Assembly: GCA_003586115.2 (NCBI GenBank) | Contig: QVOM02000119.1 | Location: forward strand, 48,075,428 to 48,139,427 | DNA: 64,000 nt | Reading direction: 5' to 3' | From: Salvator merianae | Lineage: Eukaryota; Chordata; Lepidosauria; Squamata; Teiidae | Shown here: positions 37,690-48,859 of the stretch, piece by piece | How the letters are laid out: each line of letters starts with the position of its first letter | Position numbering within the stretch: the first letter of the stretch is position 1 | Notes under the pieces: generated by a model | What the model was told of the DNA's origin: nothing | The model's input: the letters and a program-made list of their open reading frames with translations, nothing else | The model's database searches: none | Program-made: the position numbers and the translations under genes

Positions 37690-38605
37690 GCTCACACTCT
37701 AGCCTAGCAAGCATCAAGTATGCTTGCTAGCCAAGTGTGTCTGCACTTGGAGGAGGCCCAAGCAGCCAAGAGCAGCTTGTCTGCTCCCAATTGGTACCAC
37801 CACTGGTGAAGTAAATAGCAGTCTGGATCCTTACCTGAAGCTCAAAGTGTCGGGCCACTGCCATGGCAACCAAGAGGCCTGCAAAGTGTGCAGGCACAAT
37901 AGCAGATCGTGCCTGTGCAATGGGCCCCATTCCGGTAGCACCACCGGCCCTACGCAGTCAGGCCATGTGACCCAATTGGGGCAGTCAGGGCACTCCAATC
38001 AGGCCATACGACCCAATGGGGCCACCGCACAGCTTGATCATATAGACCCAGTGGCACTACTGCGATGGACCCCATCACATACTGTGCGGGTCTCTGGGTC
38101 GCCATGGCAGCAGCCCAACACTTGCCAGCCACTACCACGGTGACTGGCAGGCACAGTGCGGTCTCATTCGGCGTCACAGTCCCAATCGGGCCGATGCAAT
38201 AGGGCAGGCCACATTGCCCATTGTGCATGCACATGGCACTGCTGCCGGTCGCCATGGCAGTGGCCAGATGTTTGCCGGCCACTGCCATAGTGAGGATCAG
38301 GCACGGCTACCAGCATTCAGGCCCTTTCTGCACTTTGCCTTATTCCATATTATATCCTGGAATAGGGATCTGCCATCTGCATGCTACTATGAACTATGGC
38401 AGGCCCCACCTGGGGCCTGCTATAATCTGCACTAGCGTGTGGATAGCAGGTCCCTATTCCGGGATATAATCCAGAATAAAGCCAAGCGCAGAAAGGGCCT
38501 CACACATGCAAACACCAGTAGCCAGCTTCAGGTAGGTTTATAGGCCCCATAGTGCAGACGTGTCTGCATGTTGGGGTCTATTCCACCTTAGCATGGGATA
38601 ACTTC
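37690..38605. mobile_element. GC-rich fold-back element, copy 2
   Basis: Related to 34,330-35,010. Near its left edge is a perfect hairpin, CTAGCAAGCAT (37,704-37,714) and ATGCTTGCTAG (37,720-37,730). Internally, GCCATGGCAGCAGCCCAACA at 38,102 and a similar unit at 38,251 form an imperfect repeat about 150 bases long. The right edge (TCTATTCCACCTTAGCATGGG) is the inverted relative of 32,140-32,165. A smaller MITE is inserted at 38,320. No transposase is seen. Confidence 0.5.
38320..38499. mobile_element. palindromic MITE with 3-bp TSD (Harbinger-like)
   Basis: It begins GGCCCTTTCTGCACTTTGCC and, read inward from the right, GGCCCTTTCTGCGCTTGGCT. The arms continue for over 50 bases on each side (GGAATAGGGATCTGCCA and GGAATAGGGACCTGCTA). 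TCA flanks both ends (38,317-38,319 and 38,500-38,502), a 3-bp target duplication. Length is 180 bases. The terminus and 3-bp duplication suggest PIF/Harbinger, which is inference. Confidence 0.75.
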
Positions 38606-39639
38606 TTAAATGAGTTCAGGAAGATAAGGCAAAAAGATTATATAGGATTCAATTAGCATTTCTTTTAATTAAGTTGTTTTAACTTAAGAGTTTTCTACTA
38701 GCTGTAATGTTGAGTTATAGCAATTTCCATATATGGATCTTATTATATTTTAATATATTCTGTATGAGTTTTTAGCCAAAGTTGGCAGTCATGGCATAGC
38801 TTGCAATGAAGGCAGCAATGACTTGGATTCCTTATGGCAGTTCTAGAGAAAAGGCATGCAAGTGAGCAAAAGGAGGAGGCTGCTCCTTACAGAGGCAGCT
38901 AGTGTCTCTGCTTGCTTGCTGGACACATTCATTTCATTCTCCCTCTGGATAGGAAGAGATTAAATCCAGCTGAGGTATTCAAAAGCGGCCCATCAGCTCT
39001 TTCTTCCTCCCTCTGTAGTGCAAAAGAAGGACGGGGCCCAATTGCCCTACCTTATTAAGAATATCCATTCCCCCTCTCTCTGGGGAGCGTGGCAAATAAG
39101 AAGAGGCGCTGGGAGGGTGTAGACTAGAGGGGAAAAAAGGGAGGCGCCATAACCTGGAACACGTAAGGTTTCCGGACCAGCGCTGACCGAAGGTATTTTG
39201 ATACCTGAGACCTAATAGCGGATGGGCCTCTTCTTATAAAATCAAATGCATTTTACTGTCCAAGGCTAAGGAGGAACCGTTCTGGCATATGACAAAGTAA
39301 TACTGCTTACGAACATCTCTCCCTGTCTCTTCGTTGGCAATAAAAAATACTGCACAGCTATTATAAATAACAAAAAAAAAAATTCTACTGCCTGAGACAG
39401 TCTCCTCAGTCTGTTTGAACGACTCTGCTTTTAGATTTTGAAACTGAGAAGTGCCACCACCACAGTACATGAAAACCACAAAGTTACTCTTCGTGCGTAC
39501 CAAGCAAGCCTTACGTCCTGGAGAGCCGTGTGCTGCTGTCGGGGTATACAGTGCTGAGGTCAATGGGACAAGGGACTGACTTGGTATAGGGCTGAGCCTT
39601 CCATTCCACCTTGAGTAAACAATAATGCGAAGGAAAAGT
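38606..39639. other. non-coding upstream flank of the USP44 promoter
   Basis: No exon of another gene is recognised. GC content rises gradually from about 38,900 towards the CpG island. Confidence 0.35.
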
Positions 39640-40620
39640 TCCAGAAGGCGGCGAGACAGCGCTTATACTGTTGCGTGTGCGCAGCTGTCTGTGTATATAG
39701 TACATACATGGCATGAAACTTACACATAAAGCTCCTTAAAGTTTCGGATACCGGGAAAAGAAAGAGTTCTTCTACCCCGATATGACAGCTCACGCTGTAG
39801 TAGAGCTTAAGAGGACGAGAGGCACGCGGCGCGCGACGCGCAGGAGGAACTCCCGCTTTCCTCCCTGTGAGGAAACCAGGAGCAAGTGAGGGAGCTAGTA
39901 GTATTAAACTAGTAAAAGGCCAACCAAGCCGAGGCGCCCGAGGGAGGGAGGCCGAACTGCAACCGCTGACGCAGCTGAAGGGGCGGTTACTTTGCGACGT
40001 TAAGCCTTGAGGCGCGGGGCGCAAAAGATGGCGGCGGCTGTTGGCGAGTGCTGGCGTCGAGGACGACGGCTGCGCGAGGTACGAAACAACTAAATGCGCT
40101 CCCTCCGGCAGCGACCTAGCTGGAGCCGGGTGAGAGTTACCTGACTTTGGGTGCCTTTAGCTTAGGGGAACGAAGAAGAGGTCTGGGATGGAGGGAGAGT
40201 GGCGTCCAAGGGACTGCGTAGCGGGGACAGGGGGTTAAGATACCGGCACCCTTTTATGAAAGGAATCCGTTACTTCTAACTGTTTCGGTTCTGTCCATCA
40301 CCGGGCAAGTCCTGACTCCCGGAGTCCAGAGTTCGGCGCCTCTCTGAAGGAACGGGGTCTTGCGTTATTTCTGCGATGCGAGTCCTCTTTTCTTGCTTCT
40401 CAGGAAAGCGGTGAGGGCTCCTTCCCTGTGAGGGGAGACCTCACAGAAAGTAAGTGTGCGTGCGTGGAAACTAAATAAAGCGCCGCTGTGGATGGGGTGG
40501 GAGTGAGTCTTGGTTTCTCCGGCGGGCGGTTCAATGGATTTTCTCCCTTTAAGCTTGTGTTGGCGTGGTTGCTCTTTCGTGTTAACTGTGATTCATTCCT
40601 ATTTTCGACGCACTCCCAAG
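39640..40620 (+). promoter_or_regulatory. USP44: CpG-island promoter of USP44
   Basis: The surrounding DNA is AT-rich, but here CpG dinucleotides are frequent and GC content rises sharply, for example the CGCG-rich stretch at 39,825-39,845. There is a GC box (ggggcgg) near 39,979 and an AAGATGGCGGC motif at 40,025-40,035, which resembles the YY1-type initiator site found at many TATA-less start sites. No TATA box is evident. The island is about 8.2 kb upstream of the first USP44 coding exon, with no other gene between them, so I assign it to USP44. That assignment is inference. The island could also fire leftward, but I see no exon on the minus strand. Confidence 0.7.
40020..40078 (+). other. 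USP44: probable non-coding first exon of USP44 (5' end uncertain)
   Basis: The transcript must have an upstream leader, because the first coding exon opens with a splice acceptor at 48,783-48,784. In the CpG island a donor-like site (AG|GTACGA) follows position 40,078, just after the AAGATGGCGGC motif. A second good donor (AA|GTAAGT) has its GT at 40,450-40,451 and could be used instead. The 5' limit is only a guess from the motif position. RNA reads spanning the junction to 48,785 would decide between the two donors. Confidence 0.4.
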
Positions 40621-42690
40621 TGTTTTAGGAGCAAATCGTTTCTGTGAGTTGTGGGTTTCTGTAAGTTTGTTCTGGGTGAGTAAACGTGTTCGTTCTGAGA
40701 TGATTGAATAGGAAGTGAGTTACAATTTTTACGTATTGCTTTAAAAAGCGGGGAGAGATGACTACCTCCTGCATTGTTCTGTAACGAATAAGATGGGTGT
40801 TAGGGAACTTAGCAAAATTTCTACAGACGGAGTTGATTTCTATCTTGGAATGAAGCACGTTGCAGGTTTGTAATCCTTTTGAATGCTGAAATTGTTGGGA
40901 TTCGTGAATGACTTACTACAGTATCGCTTTCTTTGGAAGTATAAATCTTATCTTACACGCACACTACTATTTTGCAAGTTAACACCTGTTGAGACCTAAT
41001 GATTGATCTGAAATAGTTGTGGTTTTGTGTAATTGTTAATAGTACAGGGGGAAATGCATCAAGGGATCTCAAATACGTACCTTGCGCTTATCAGCAGTGC
41101 TAAACTAGTTGTGATCTTGTCATGTGTAAAGCCAACAGAGATAGTACTGTATTCAAATTCTCCTAGGCCTCCACAGTTCTGCTGTTAGCTCCGTTAGCGG
41201 CCATGTGCTTAGTATGATTCGCTTGGAGTGGATTGCAAGCTGCCTTCTTCCAGAGCCCTGGAATGCCCTGTTGTCAACATTTACAAATGCACAAGTGCCA
41301 GACATGCTGGAGATCTGCACAGGGAACTGTCACACGTTCCAGTGGGACAGCTATGGACAGGAAATAAGATTTACATAGTCCTATCTCCACCCAGTCTGGA
41401 GGCAAGAGATTCCCAAGTGTTTCTTAAATAAAATTCCTAGAAATAGAGATTAAAGAACCTTACAAGTAAATCTGCTCAGAATAAAAAATGTTGTGATCCA
41501 AGTAAGTAAGTACAGACACTAGTTCTTAAATATAAATATTTTTAATATTATGAATGATATCAAAATGCTTGGCATAAGCAGAGATATGCAAGCTTTAGAC
41601 TCCATACTTGAATTCTTTCTGTTTGTGCTAGAAAAACTGACAATGAAACATAAGTTCCCAGTTCCCTAGACTATATATGCATAGAATTCACTGCATTTCA
41701 AAAGATGTGGCCGAGATAAGTGTATAGAAAAAATAAATTGGGTCATCCAATTGTACATTACGAATTAAATTAATTTGTATATGTAAAATCCTGCTCATTA
41801 TTTCCTGAAATTGTGATGCTTTTATTATGTTTCTTTAAACATGAATTGGCAGAGTGTTATATTTGTAATTATTGATTTTTATATTACCCTACACTGAGTC
41901 TCTGGTGAAAAACGAATAGATGAAACAGTACAATGAAGAATAATTAAAACAGAGAAATAAAACTAAACGTAAAGCATATGCAGATAATTGTTAACCTTAA
42001 ATTGGAAATTTTTAATATACTTTTGTATGCTTGAATGGCGAAGATTTTTCAGATATGCTTGACACAAGGGAGTTAAACTGGAAAACATATCCTAAATAGG
42101 CTAGATTAGGGACAGAGATGTTGTAGTGCAAAGTTACTTGGTAATTTTGGTCAGTAATAGTTTTTGTAATTTTTATCTTTTTCCTTAAGGAGCTTGAAAT
42201 GGTGTATTCTTAGACTTTTTTTGTTTTAAACAAACCTATGAAGTAGGTCATGTCAAAAGACTAGCTGATGTAAGAGTGCATTTAGCATCATCACCTAACA
42301 CATATGTTTTAATCCAGTGGTTCCCAAATTAGGTCCCCATTATCCTTGCCCATTGTAAACCATTGTGCCAACCACAGCACTGTTCTTGCTTAATCTGATT
42401 GACAGGGTTTTTGTGATGCTTTTCTGCGCTATGATTTTATGGCTAGCTAAAATTTATAATGAATGGATTGCATATTCAGATTCCACTCTGGCTGCTGGAA
42501 CACTTGGCATAACTTCAAGGGGATTGCATATAGCTTGTAGTACCCTGTTAAATTCTAATCACCTCAAATTTTACTTTATTTGTTTATCTTTTTCACTACC
42601 CTCAGCACCCCTTTCCCATTGTTCAGCTACCTGTTGAGACAAGTTCATTTCAGCTAAAGTTAATGAGAGGAAAAGAAAAAATCAGAATGC
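40621..42690. other. USP44 intron 1, first part; nothing seen
   Basis: AT-rich intronic sequence. No repeats with clear ends and no second gene. Confidence 0.35.
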
Positions 42691-42695
42691 TCTTC

Positions 42696-42773
42696 TATTT
42701 AAAAAATGTATTTTCTCTCTAGAATAGAGAAAATTATTTAAAAAATGTGTTTTCTCTTTAGAATAGAGAGGAC
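42696..42773. repeat. tandem duplication of a 39-bp unit
   Basis: TATTTAAAAAATGTATTTTC... is repeated directly 39 bases later with few changes (both copies contain TAGAATAGAGA). It lies in USP44 intron 1. Confidence 0.75.
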
Positions 42774-43324
42774 AGGTATAGACTTTTGAGGGTGTAATCT
42801 GTACAGCCATAATTTTCTGTGCGGTTCCTATCCTTTCTAGTTTAGAAAGCCAAAATTGGCTGGTTGATTTGCATTTTATTCCTGTGTGCATACATCTATA
42901 CTTTGACTTCAGAGCATTTTTCACAGGCTTTTAACCTGGTAAAAGCAGTGAAGGTATTTAATAACTTAGCAGCTGGTGGATTAATTTTCAGCTAGACAGA
43001 GTCAGAATGAGAGAGACAGTAGCACTGAAGAAGATGAAGAATGCAAATAGCAAAGTTTTGTTGGGCTTTGAATGAGAAATGGTATGGGAAATAATAAATC
43101 CTACTTGTTTGTGCATCCTAGAACACTCTGAAGATGCCTTCAGGCTGTTGCTTGATGGTTTTGACCACATGGATCGGTGGCTCCATCCGGGTCCAAGAAA
43201 GATAACACGTATACCTAAACTTGAGAAAATGGAGATCCAGGCCTGTATGGGTTGCAAAAAAGATTAACATATTGGTAGAAGCTGCAATAACATTATTAGC
43301 AATTGTGCTGTTGTTGAGTAGCAT

Positions 43325-43446
43325 GGAGCAAAGTTCAATTCCTGGTGGACTACATGGGCATCTCTATCCAGATTTTTTGCCATTTCTGTCTACTGGGGAC
43401 AAGCTGGGGACAGAACTTGTGAATGCTCTACCACTGAGGTATAATC
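43325..43446 (-). mobile_element. tRNA-derived SINE fragment
   Basis: On the minus strand, ATACCTCAGTGGTAGAGCAT matches a tRNA A box, followed by AAGTTCTGTCCCC as a damaged B box. No cloverleaf is possible, so it is a SINE head and not a tRNA gene. Confidence 0.45.
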
Positions 43447-43639
43447 ACTCCCTTGCTGCTTTTACAGCACTGCCGTAGATGCTAAATGCCAAGCCATTTC
43501 CTAATAAAACTGCTCTCATACACAATTTGCTTATGGATAAGGAAGCTGACCTACATGTATTACTGAACCCTGGGTAGATGCAATGAATGGGACAAATCCA
43601 ACCCAAGTGTGCCCATTGGGTATTTAAGGTCAGAACCAG

Positions 43640-45795
43640 CCTAGGCTGTAATCTATAGAAACATAATTTCCTTCATTAGCAGCCTCCTCCAATACTTTAA
43701 TGAAGTGTTGGAGAAGCCCAGGATGTTGGTCTTGGGCAATTTCAACATACATGCTGAGGCTGCTCTTTGGAACCAGCTTGGAATTTCATGATATCCATAA
43801 TAGCTATCTAAATACATTGTTGGCTCAATGTACAGGACAGGACATATCCTCAACTTAGTCTTTGTCTCAGAGTTTGAGGGGCTGGCCTGGACATTGGAGG
43901 GTTAATGTTGTCCTGCTGTCATGGTCAAATCACTTCTAGTGAAGTTTGGTTTTAAAGCAGTACTCTTCTGCATTCCCTGGGGGCATTTTTAGAGTTCAGA
44001 GCCAGTGATGCCACTGAGGCCCTTGTGAATCTGGAATACTGAGACACAGTGGGACATCAGTACATTTGTTCCCAAGCGCCCTCTCTGGTACTATGGAGCT
44101 CAAGCTGCTCCTTGGTTTTCTGACGATCTTCAGATGATGAAACAAGGCAGTACACAGAGAGCAGGTGTTATGCAACTTGCCATGAAACCAGCTGAGCATG
44201 AAACAGAGCACATAATCATGTCTGCACTGTGGCACTGTAGTCTTCATCGTGTCTTCAGGTAGCTGCTCTGCAAAGCTGTTCAACATGTTAAGGGGCTCCT
44301 ATCATCTATTCCTAGTAATCCAGCATTAGAGCCCTCTGAAGTCTGCTGTAATAAATTTGCAGGGCACTTCAAGAATAAAGCCTTTTATCTTCAAGCCAAG
44401 TACCTCCACTGATGCACTGTGTGGTGAAGTGTGCATTGTGCTGTCTTGTCCAGTTTTGTGGGATTGTTTTGTTTTTGAGACGTGAAGATATAAACAAGAT
44501 GCTTGTTGCTGTCTGGCATATGATATGTCTTTGTATCCGTTACCATCTTAGCTTATTAGAGCTAACTGGGAGGGGCTGACTGTGGATCCATATTGTGGTG
44601 AATATTGTAGATCTTTGCATGGTGGAGTGGTCCCACTGGCCTTGAAAGAGACAGTGATCCCTGGCAGCTAAGCTGTGGTGTCCCATAGGGCACTATTTTA
44701 TCTCCAGTACTGTTTAGCATCTATATGAAGCTGTTGGGAATGATCATCAGGAAGTTTGGTTCTGTTTTTCCAGTATAGCAGACTCACAGTAGACTGTGAA
44801 TATCCTGAATCAGTGCTTGAATGCAGTTATGAGAGCCAAAAAACTCACATTGAATCCCATCAAGACAGATTTTGTGGGTGGTTGATTGTCATATTCAGGA
44901 ACTGGGGAATTTGCCTTTCTAGATGGAGTTGCAATATTTCAGAAGTAGTAGATACATGGTCTGGGAGAGGGGTCACTGGAAGCCCAAATGAATTCTGTGA
45001 CTAGGAGTGCCTATTACCAGCTTTTGTTGGTGTATTAACAATGAACTGTGCCCATACCTGGGCAGAGATAGCCTTTTTGGGTTACTGTAAAACATACTCA
45101 GTGTGGGGCTTCCTTCTACCTGTTAGAAGCTGCGAACTAGTGCAAAATGACATTGTAGGTTGTTAAATGAGGCACTTCATTATGCGCATACCATGCCTAT
45201 GCTTAAACATTTGGACTGGTTGCCAGTTAGTTGCTGAGCCAGATTCAAGGTTTTATGTTTTGCATACAAGATGTTTATACCTTGGACCCAGGTTACTTAG
45301 CAGATCTCTTCTTTAATTTTAGATTTGTGAGATCATTAAGATTGTCACGGGATACCACAAATTACTGAATGCCACCTTTGACTGCCCGTAATCACACCAT
45401 CTTTGTGGCACTACAAAAGAACAGTCTCCCCTCTGATATTTCTAAGGCACCTACAATTCTGTCTATTAGACATCCACTAAAATCCTGTCTTTTACCCAGG
45501 CCTTCACAATGTGAATGTTCACATTTACCATCTATGATTTTAATAATGCTTTTATTTTTTGAAATTAAGTTAATTTTGAACATTACAGAACCTATCAAAC
45601 AACATCTGTACTAACAACCTCTCTGTGAGATTAAGTGAAAATCCAGAAAACAACAAAGGTTGTCAAAAGATTTTAATAATCTTTTACATAATTGTTTTGG
45701 CTTTATATGTTCTATTCTCTTTCTTGAACCACTTCAAGATTCTTTTTTAATAAGAAACAGTATAAAAATGTTTTAAAATAAATAAGTAGTGCTGT
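43640..45795 (+). mobile_element. LINE remnant, CR1/L2 clade (endonuclease and RT)
   Basis: A degraded open frame begins with the endonuclease block PRMLVLGNFNIHAEAA (about 43,715-43,765) and later GHILNLVF. Reverse-transcriptase blocks follow in changing frames, and a C-terminal block matching the LHWLPV-type region is near 45,205-45,240. The 3' end (CCCAGGCCTTCACAATG, AACCACTTCAAGATTC, AATAAATAAG) closes at about 45,790. Stops and frameshifts are many. It is inserted in USP44 intron 1 in the same direction as the gene. Confidence 0.7.
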
Positions 45796-46130
45796 TGTGT
45801 CCAGCTCGTCTTATGTCTTTAGATAACCACTGAATTATCTTTGAAATTCCTACTGGATCTGCTTATTGAGATTGTCTTGATCTTAGTTATGTTGATGGTT
45901 GGTCCATTCTGGGTGTCAAGCCAAGGGCAATCCAGTAATATTATAGGGCTATAGTGCTGCAAAAAGTAGACTTCCTATTTTGTCTGAAAAAATTATTGTA
46001 AGTATTTTGCACTTGGACAGAAATTATAGGCTTCTTTGTATTAAAGATAGTTAATCTTATCCAATATGTTATAAACCACTCTACTGTGATTAAGCACAGT
46101 GGTGAACAGTTACTTGAGCTAAACAAACTA

Positions 46131-46418
46131 TGAAAGAAGAAGAAGAAGAACTTGGTTTTTATACCCCGCTTTTCTCGACTGAAGCTGACTCAAAGCGGCT
46201 TACAATGTTATTTTTCGCCTGAAGGCTTACATCTGTCTATCTTCCACATCACACAATGTGATGCTCCCTATTTATCTACTTGCAATTACTTGCTTTCGAA
46301 CAGCTAGGTTGGCTGGAGCTAGAGGCCAGTAGAGGGCGCTCATCCCCTCTACACGGCAGACAGGGGCCTCGAGCTCGGATCCTCCTATTGAAAGATCAGT
46401 GCCTTAGCCACCTGCACC
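46131..46418 (-). mobile_element. tRNA-derived SINE with (GAA)n tail
   Basis: On the minus strand it opens GGTGCAGGTGGCTAAGGCAC and CCGAGCTCGAGGC, which fit tRNA A and B boxes. It ends with a tail that in + orientation reads TTTTTATACCCCGCTTTTCTC and CTCAAAGCGGCTTACAAT, common in squamate and other sauropsid genomes, then a (GAA)n run at the 3' end. Confidence 0.6.
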
Positions 46419-46456
46419 ATTTTAAACTTGTTAAAGCATTTTAAACTTGTTAAACC
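46419..46456. repeat. 19-bp tandem duplication
   Basis: ATTTTAAACTTGTTAAAGC is followed at once by the same 19 bases with one change, immediately beside the SINE. Confidence 0.85.
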
Positions 46457-46654
46457 TGATTACATGCGATGGTTTCATTGACTGTTGGTTGTTTAACAAG
46501 ACATTTTAGGCTCAGTTAGCTATTTCATAGTTGATAGTAATATAAAAGTATAATAAATGTTTTATCTGCTATTTGTCATTGGATCACTTCAGAGAAAAAA
46601 ATAATGACTTATTAAATGGAATTATGTGATAAACGAAAGCCATCCAGATATTAG

Positions 46655-46730
46655 TGAACTACAAGTCCCATGAAACCCAGCTAGTGTATCCATTGGCAAA
46701 GAATGATGGGAATTGCAGGACATAATTTTT
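46655..46730. mobile_element. small palindromic DNA-transposon relic
   Basis: GAACTACAAGTCCCATGAA at the left and AATGATGGGAATTGCAGGAC at the right are inverted partners. This is the form of a widespread old amniote element with ACTACAANTCCCATCAT ends. Confidence 0.5.
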
Positions 46731-48159
46731 CCCAAATCTGTTTTAAACTATCTCAATATACATGTTAAAAAATAATTAGCTAAATTAACAATGTCCTCCC
46801 CACCTTTCTTAAGTTGTTCCTCTGATATATAACATTAGAAAATCAAACTCAACATGAAATGTTATTTTTCCATTTCCTCATTGTTGTCTTTTAAACTACA
46901 TATTTAGAAGAACCTGAAGTGAATAAAAAAGTATACAAGATTGAGACTGGATTTGTGGCTAACCAATGGTTTAAAGGAGCTGTTAGCATGAACCAGTGTT
47001 TCCTCAAGTGTGAAGTTCTTGTGCTAATGACATTTTGTGTGAAGCAAGCAGGATAGAGCTGCTTTGGTGTCTTCTTGCTGCCTGGTACACCCTCCGTTCT
47101 TTTTGTCAGAAATGTTTTTGCTGTTACTAAGTGTTGTAGCTAATAATGTTGATCAACTAACAGAAAGCTTCTCATTGTTGAGAAGGGGAGGAACGCAGTT
47201 TTTGGAAATGCCTGCATTTCCTGCTTTAAGAGGTCTTCTCCAAGTAATGCGACTGGATACAGTTCTAAGTATGACAGGTGGTAGCAGCTGATCCATCTGA
47301 GATCTTGAGCTTTCTAGCCATGAAGATCTCTTTTTTCCCTAAAAAGAAACAGGCCTCAAGAATTATGCCTTAAAACAGTAGCCTGTGCTCTGAAAATCTT
47401 TCTCTTAAATGGGTCTCACTTGGGTAACACTAAAATCAGTCCCCACAAAGGGATCTACAAGAATGCCATCAAATGACACAAAAGTTAAACAAAACTATAG
47501 TAACAGTGAAAATATATGTTTATAATATAATTATATTCTTAAGAAAATCATAAAATAAAAAGTAGGAGACATATAAAAACACACAGTGTAAAATGTATGT
47601 ACCTTCATAATATGAGCTAAAATGCATCACTTTTGTCCAGTTTGGGAAATTTTAAAACATAATCGATAATCACTATAGGAATGCCTCCTCTGATGCAGAC
47701 CTGCCTATGCCTTAAGATTGACACTGAGGCTGTCCTGATTTTGTCATCACTTTCAGTAATTAAGGAAATGGAAGTGACTGTGAAGGCCTCAGTGATAAGC
47801 CCTGATTATGAAATAGCTCCCCTTTCAGGTGCATCAGGCACCTTCATTATAAACATTTAGCCTTTTGCTGAACAGCTTTCCCTCCTCTCTACATACTATT
47901 ATTTATTGCTTTAGTGAGTTTATTTTTAATGATTGGTTTTGTAACCCATCCTGAGATCTCTGGGTAAAGGGTGGGATAGTAATGAAAGTTACTGGAAAAA
48001 TAATTTTCCTTTCCTTGTGCTTTTCTTTTTTGTATTAATCTTATGTTGGATGGGGTAACAACTTGAGTGTTGCTATCATCCAAATGAATGAAACTCCTGA
48101 AAATATATTTTATATGACATTTTCCTCAAGTTACTAAGATCAGTGAACTATTTAAGAAT
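46731..48159. other. USP44 intron 1; no gene seen, one tail fragment
   Basis: AT-rich. A retroposon-type tail (TAACCCATCCTGAGATCTCT ... GGGTGGGATAGTAATG) is at 47,940-47,985. Other parts are unassigned. Confidence 0.35.
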
Positions 48160-48660
48160 TTAAAAGGAGCCCTGCTGGATCAGGCCACAGCCCATCTAGT
48201 CCAGTATCCTGTCTTGTACAGTGGTCCACCAGTTGCTTCTGGGGGTTCTCAAGCAGAAGACAAAGACAGCACTTTCACCTGCTCTCAATTCCCTGCATGG
48301 ACTTTAGAAGCATCCTTCTTGTCTCTTCAACCTAGAGGCAGTACTTAGGCATCAATTCTAGAAGCCATTGATACTGTCCTCCAAGAGTTTGTCTAACCTT
48401 TTCTTAAAGTTTTCCAGGCTGATTGCTGTCACCACCTCTTCTGATAAATTCCATAGACCAATAACGCTCTGGATAATAAAAAAAAACCCTCTCTGGATGA
48501 AAGAAAGCTCTCCTTCTCAGCCTCATAGAGTGACCGCTGGTCCTAGTGTTGTGTGCTAGAGAAAAGAATTTTTCTCTATCCACTTTTCCACACCGTGCAT
48601 GATTTTATATACTTCAACAGGTCCTCTCTTAGACATTGCAGCCTGATTTTTGTAAGGGAA
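48160..48660. mobile_element. sauropsid interspersed repeat, copy 1
   Basis: GGAGCCCTGCTGGATCAGGC...CCATCTAGTCCAGTATCCTGT is the hallmark start of a repeat seen in many sauropsid genomes (SINE or CR1-derived; I cannot say which). The region TCCAGGCTGATTGCTGTCACC is shared with 54,560-54,590. The copy ends only about 120 bases before the first USP44 coding exon. Confidence 0.6.
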
Positions 48661-48784
48661 GTATTCCAGCCCCTTGATTGTTTATAGAATTTAATTTTAG
48701 ATGTGAGCATAATTGTAAAGCATAATACTGTTTTGTGGGATCTGTCACTAAAAATGAGTGAAACTTACTTTTTTCTGTTCGCAG

Positions 48785-48859
48785 ATCAGAATGCAAATAC
48801 TAGGAAACTGTTTGGATGATGCATTTCTGTAATATTTCATCAGCATTGTATTAACAACG
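48785..48859 (+). other. USP44: USP44 5' UTR part of first coding exon
   Basis: A pyrimidine tract followed by GCAG gives a splice acceptor ending at 48,784. From 48,785 to the ATG at 48,860 there is an in-frame TAA at 48,830-48,832 and no in-frame ATG after it. Translation therefore cannot begin further upstream in this exon, which fixes the start. Human USP44 has a few extra residues before the equivalent Met; here that short extension is absent. Confidence 0.7.

Noticed and set aside
39560..40024. 154-codon minus-strand open frame next to the promoter
   Set aside because: It lies across the CpG island, resembles no protein family, and is explained by high GC content.
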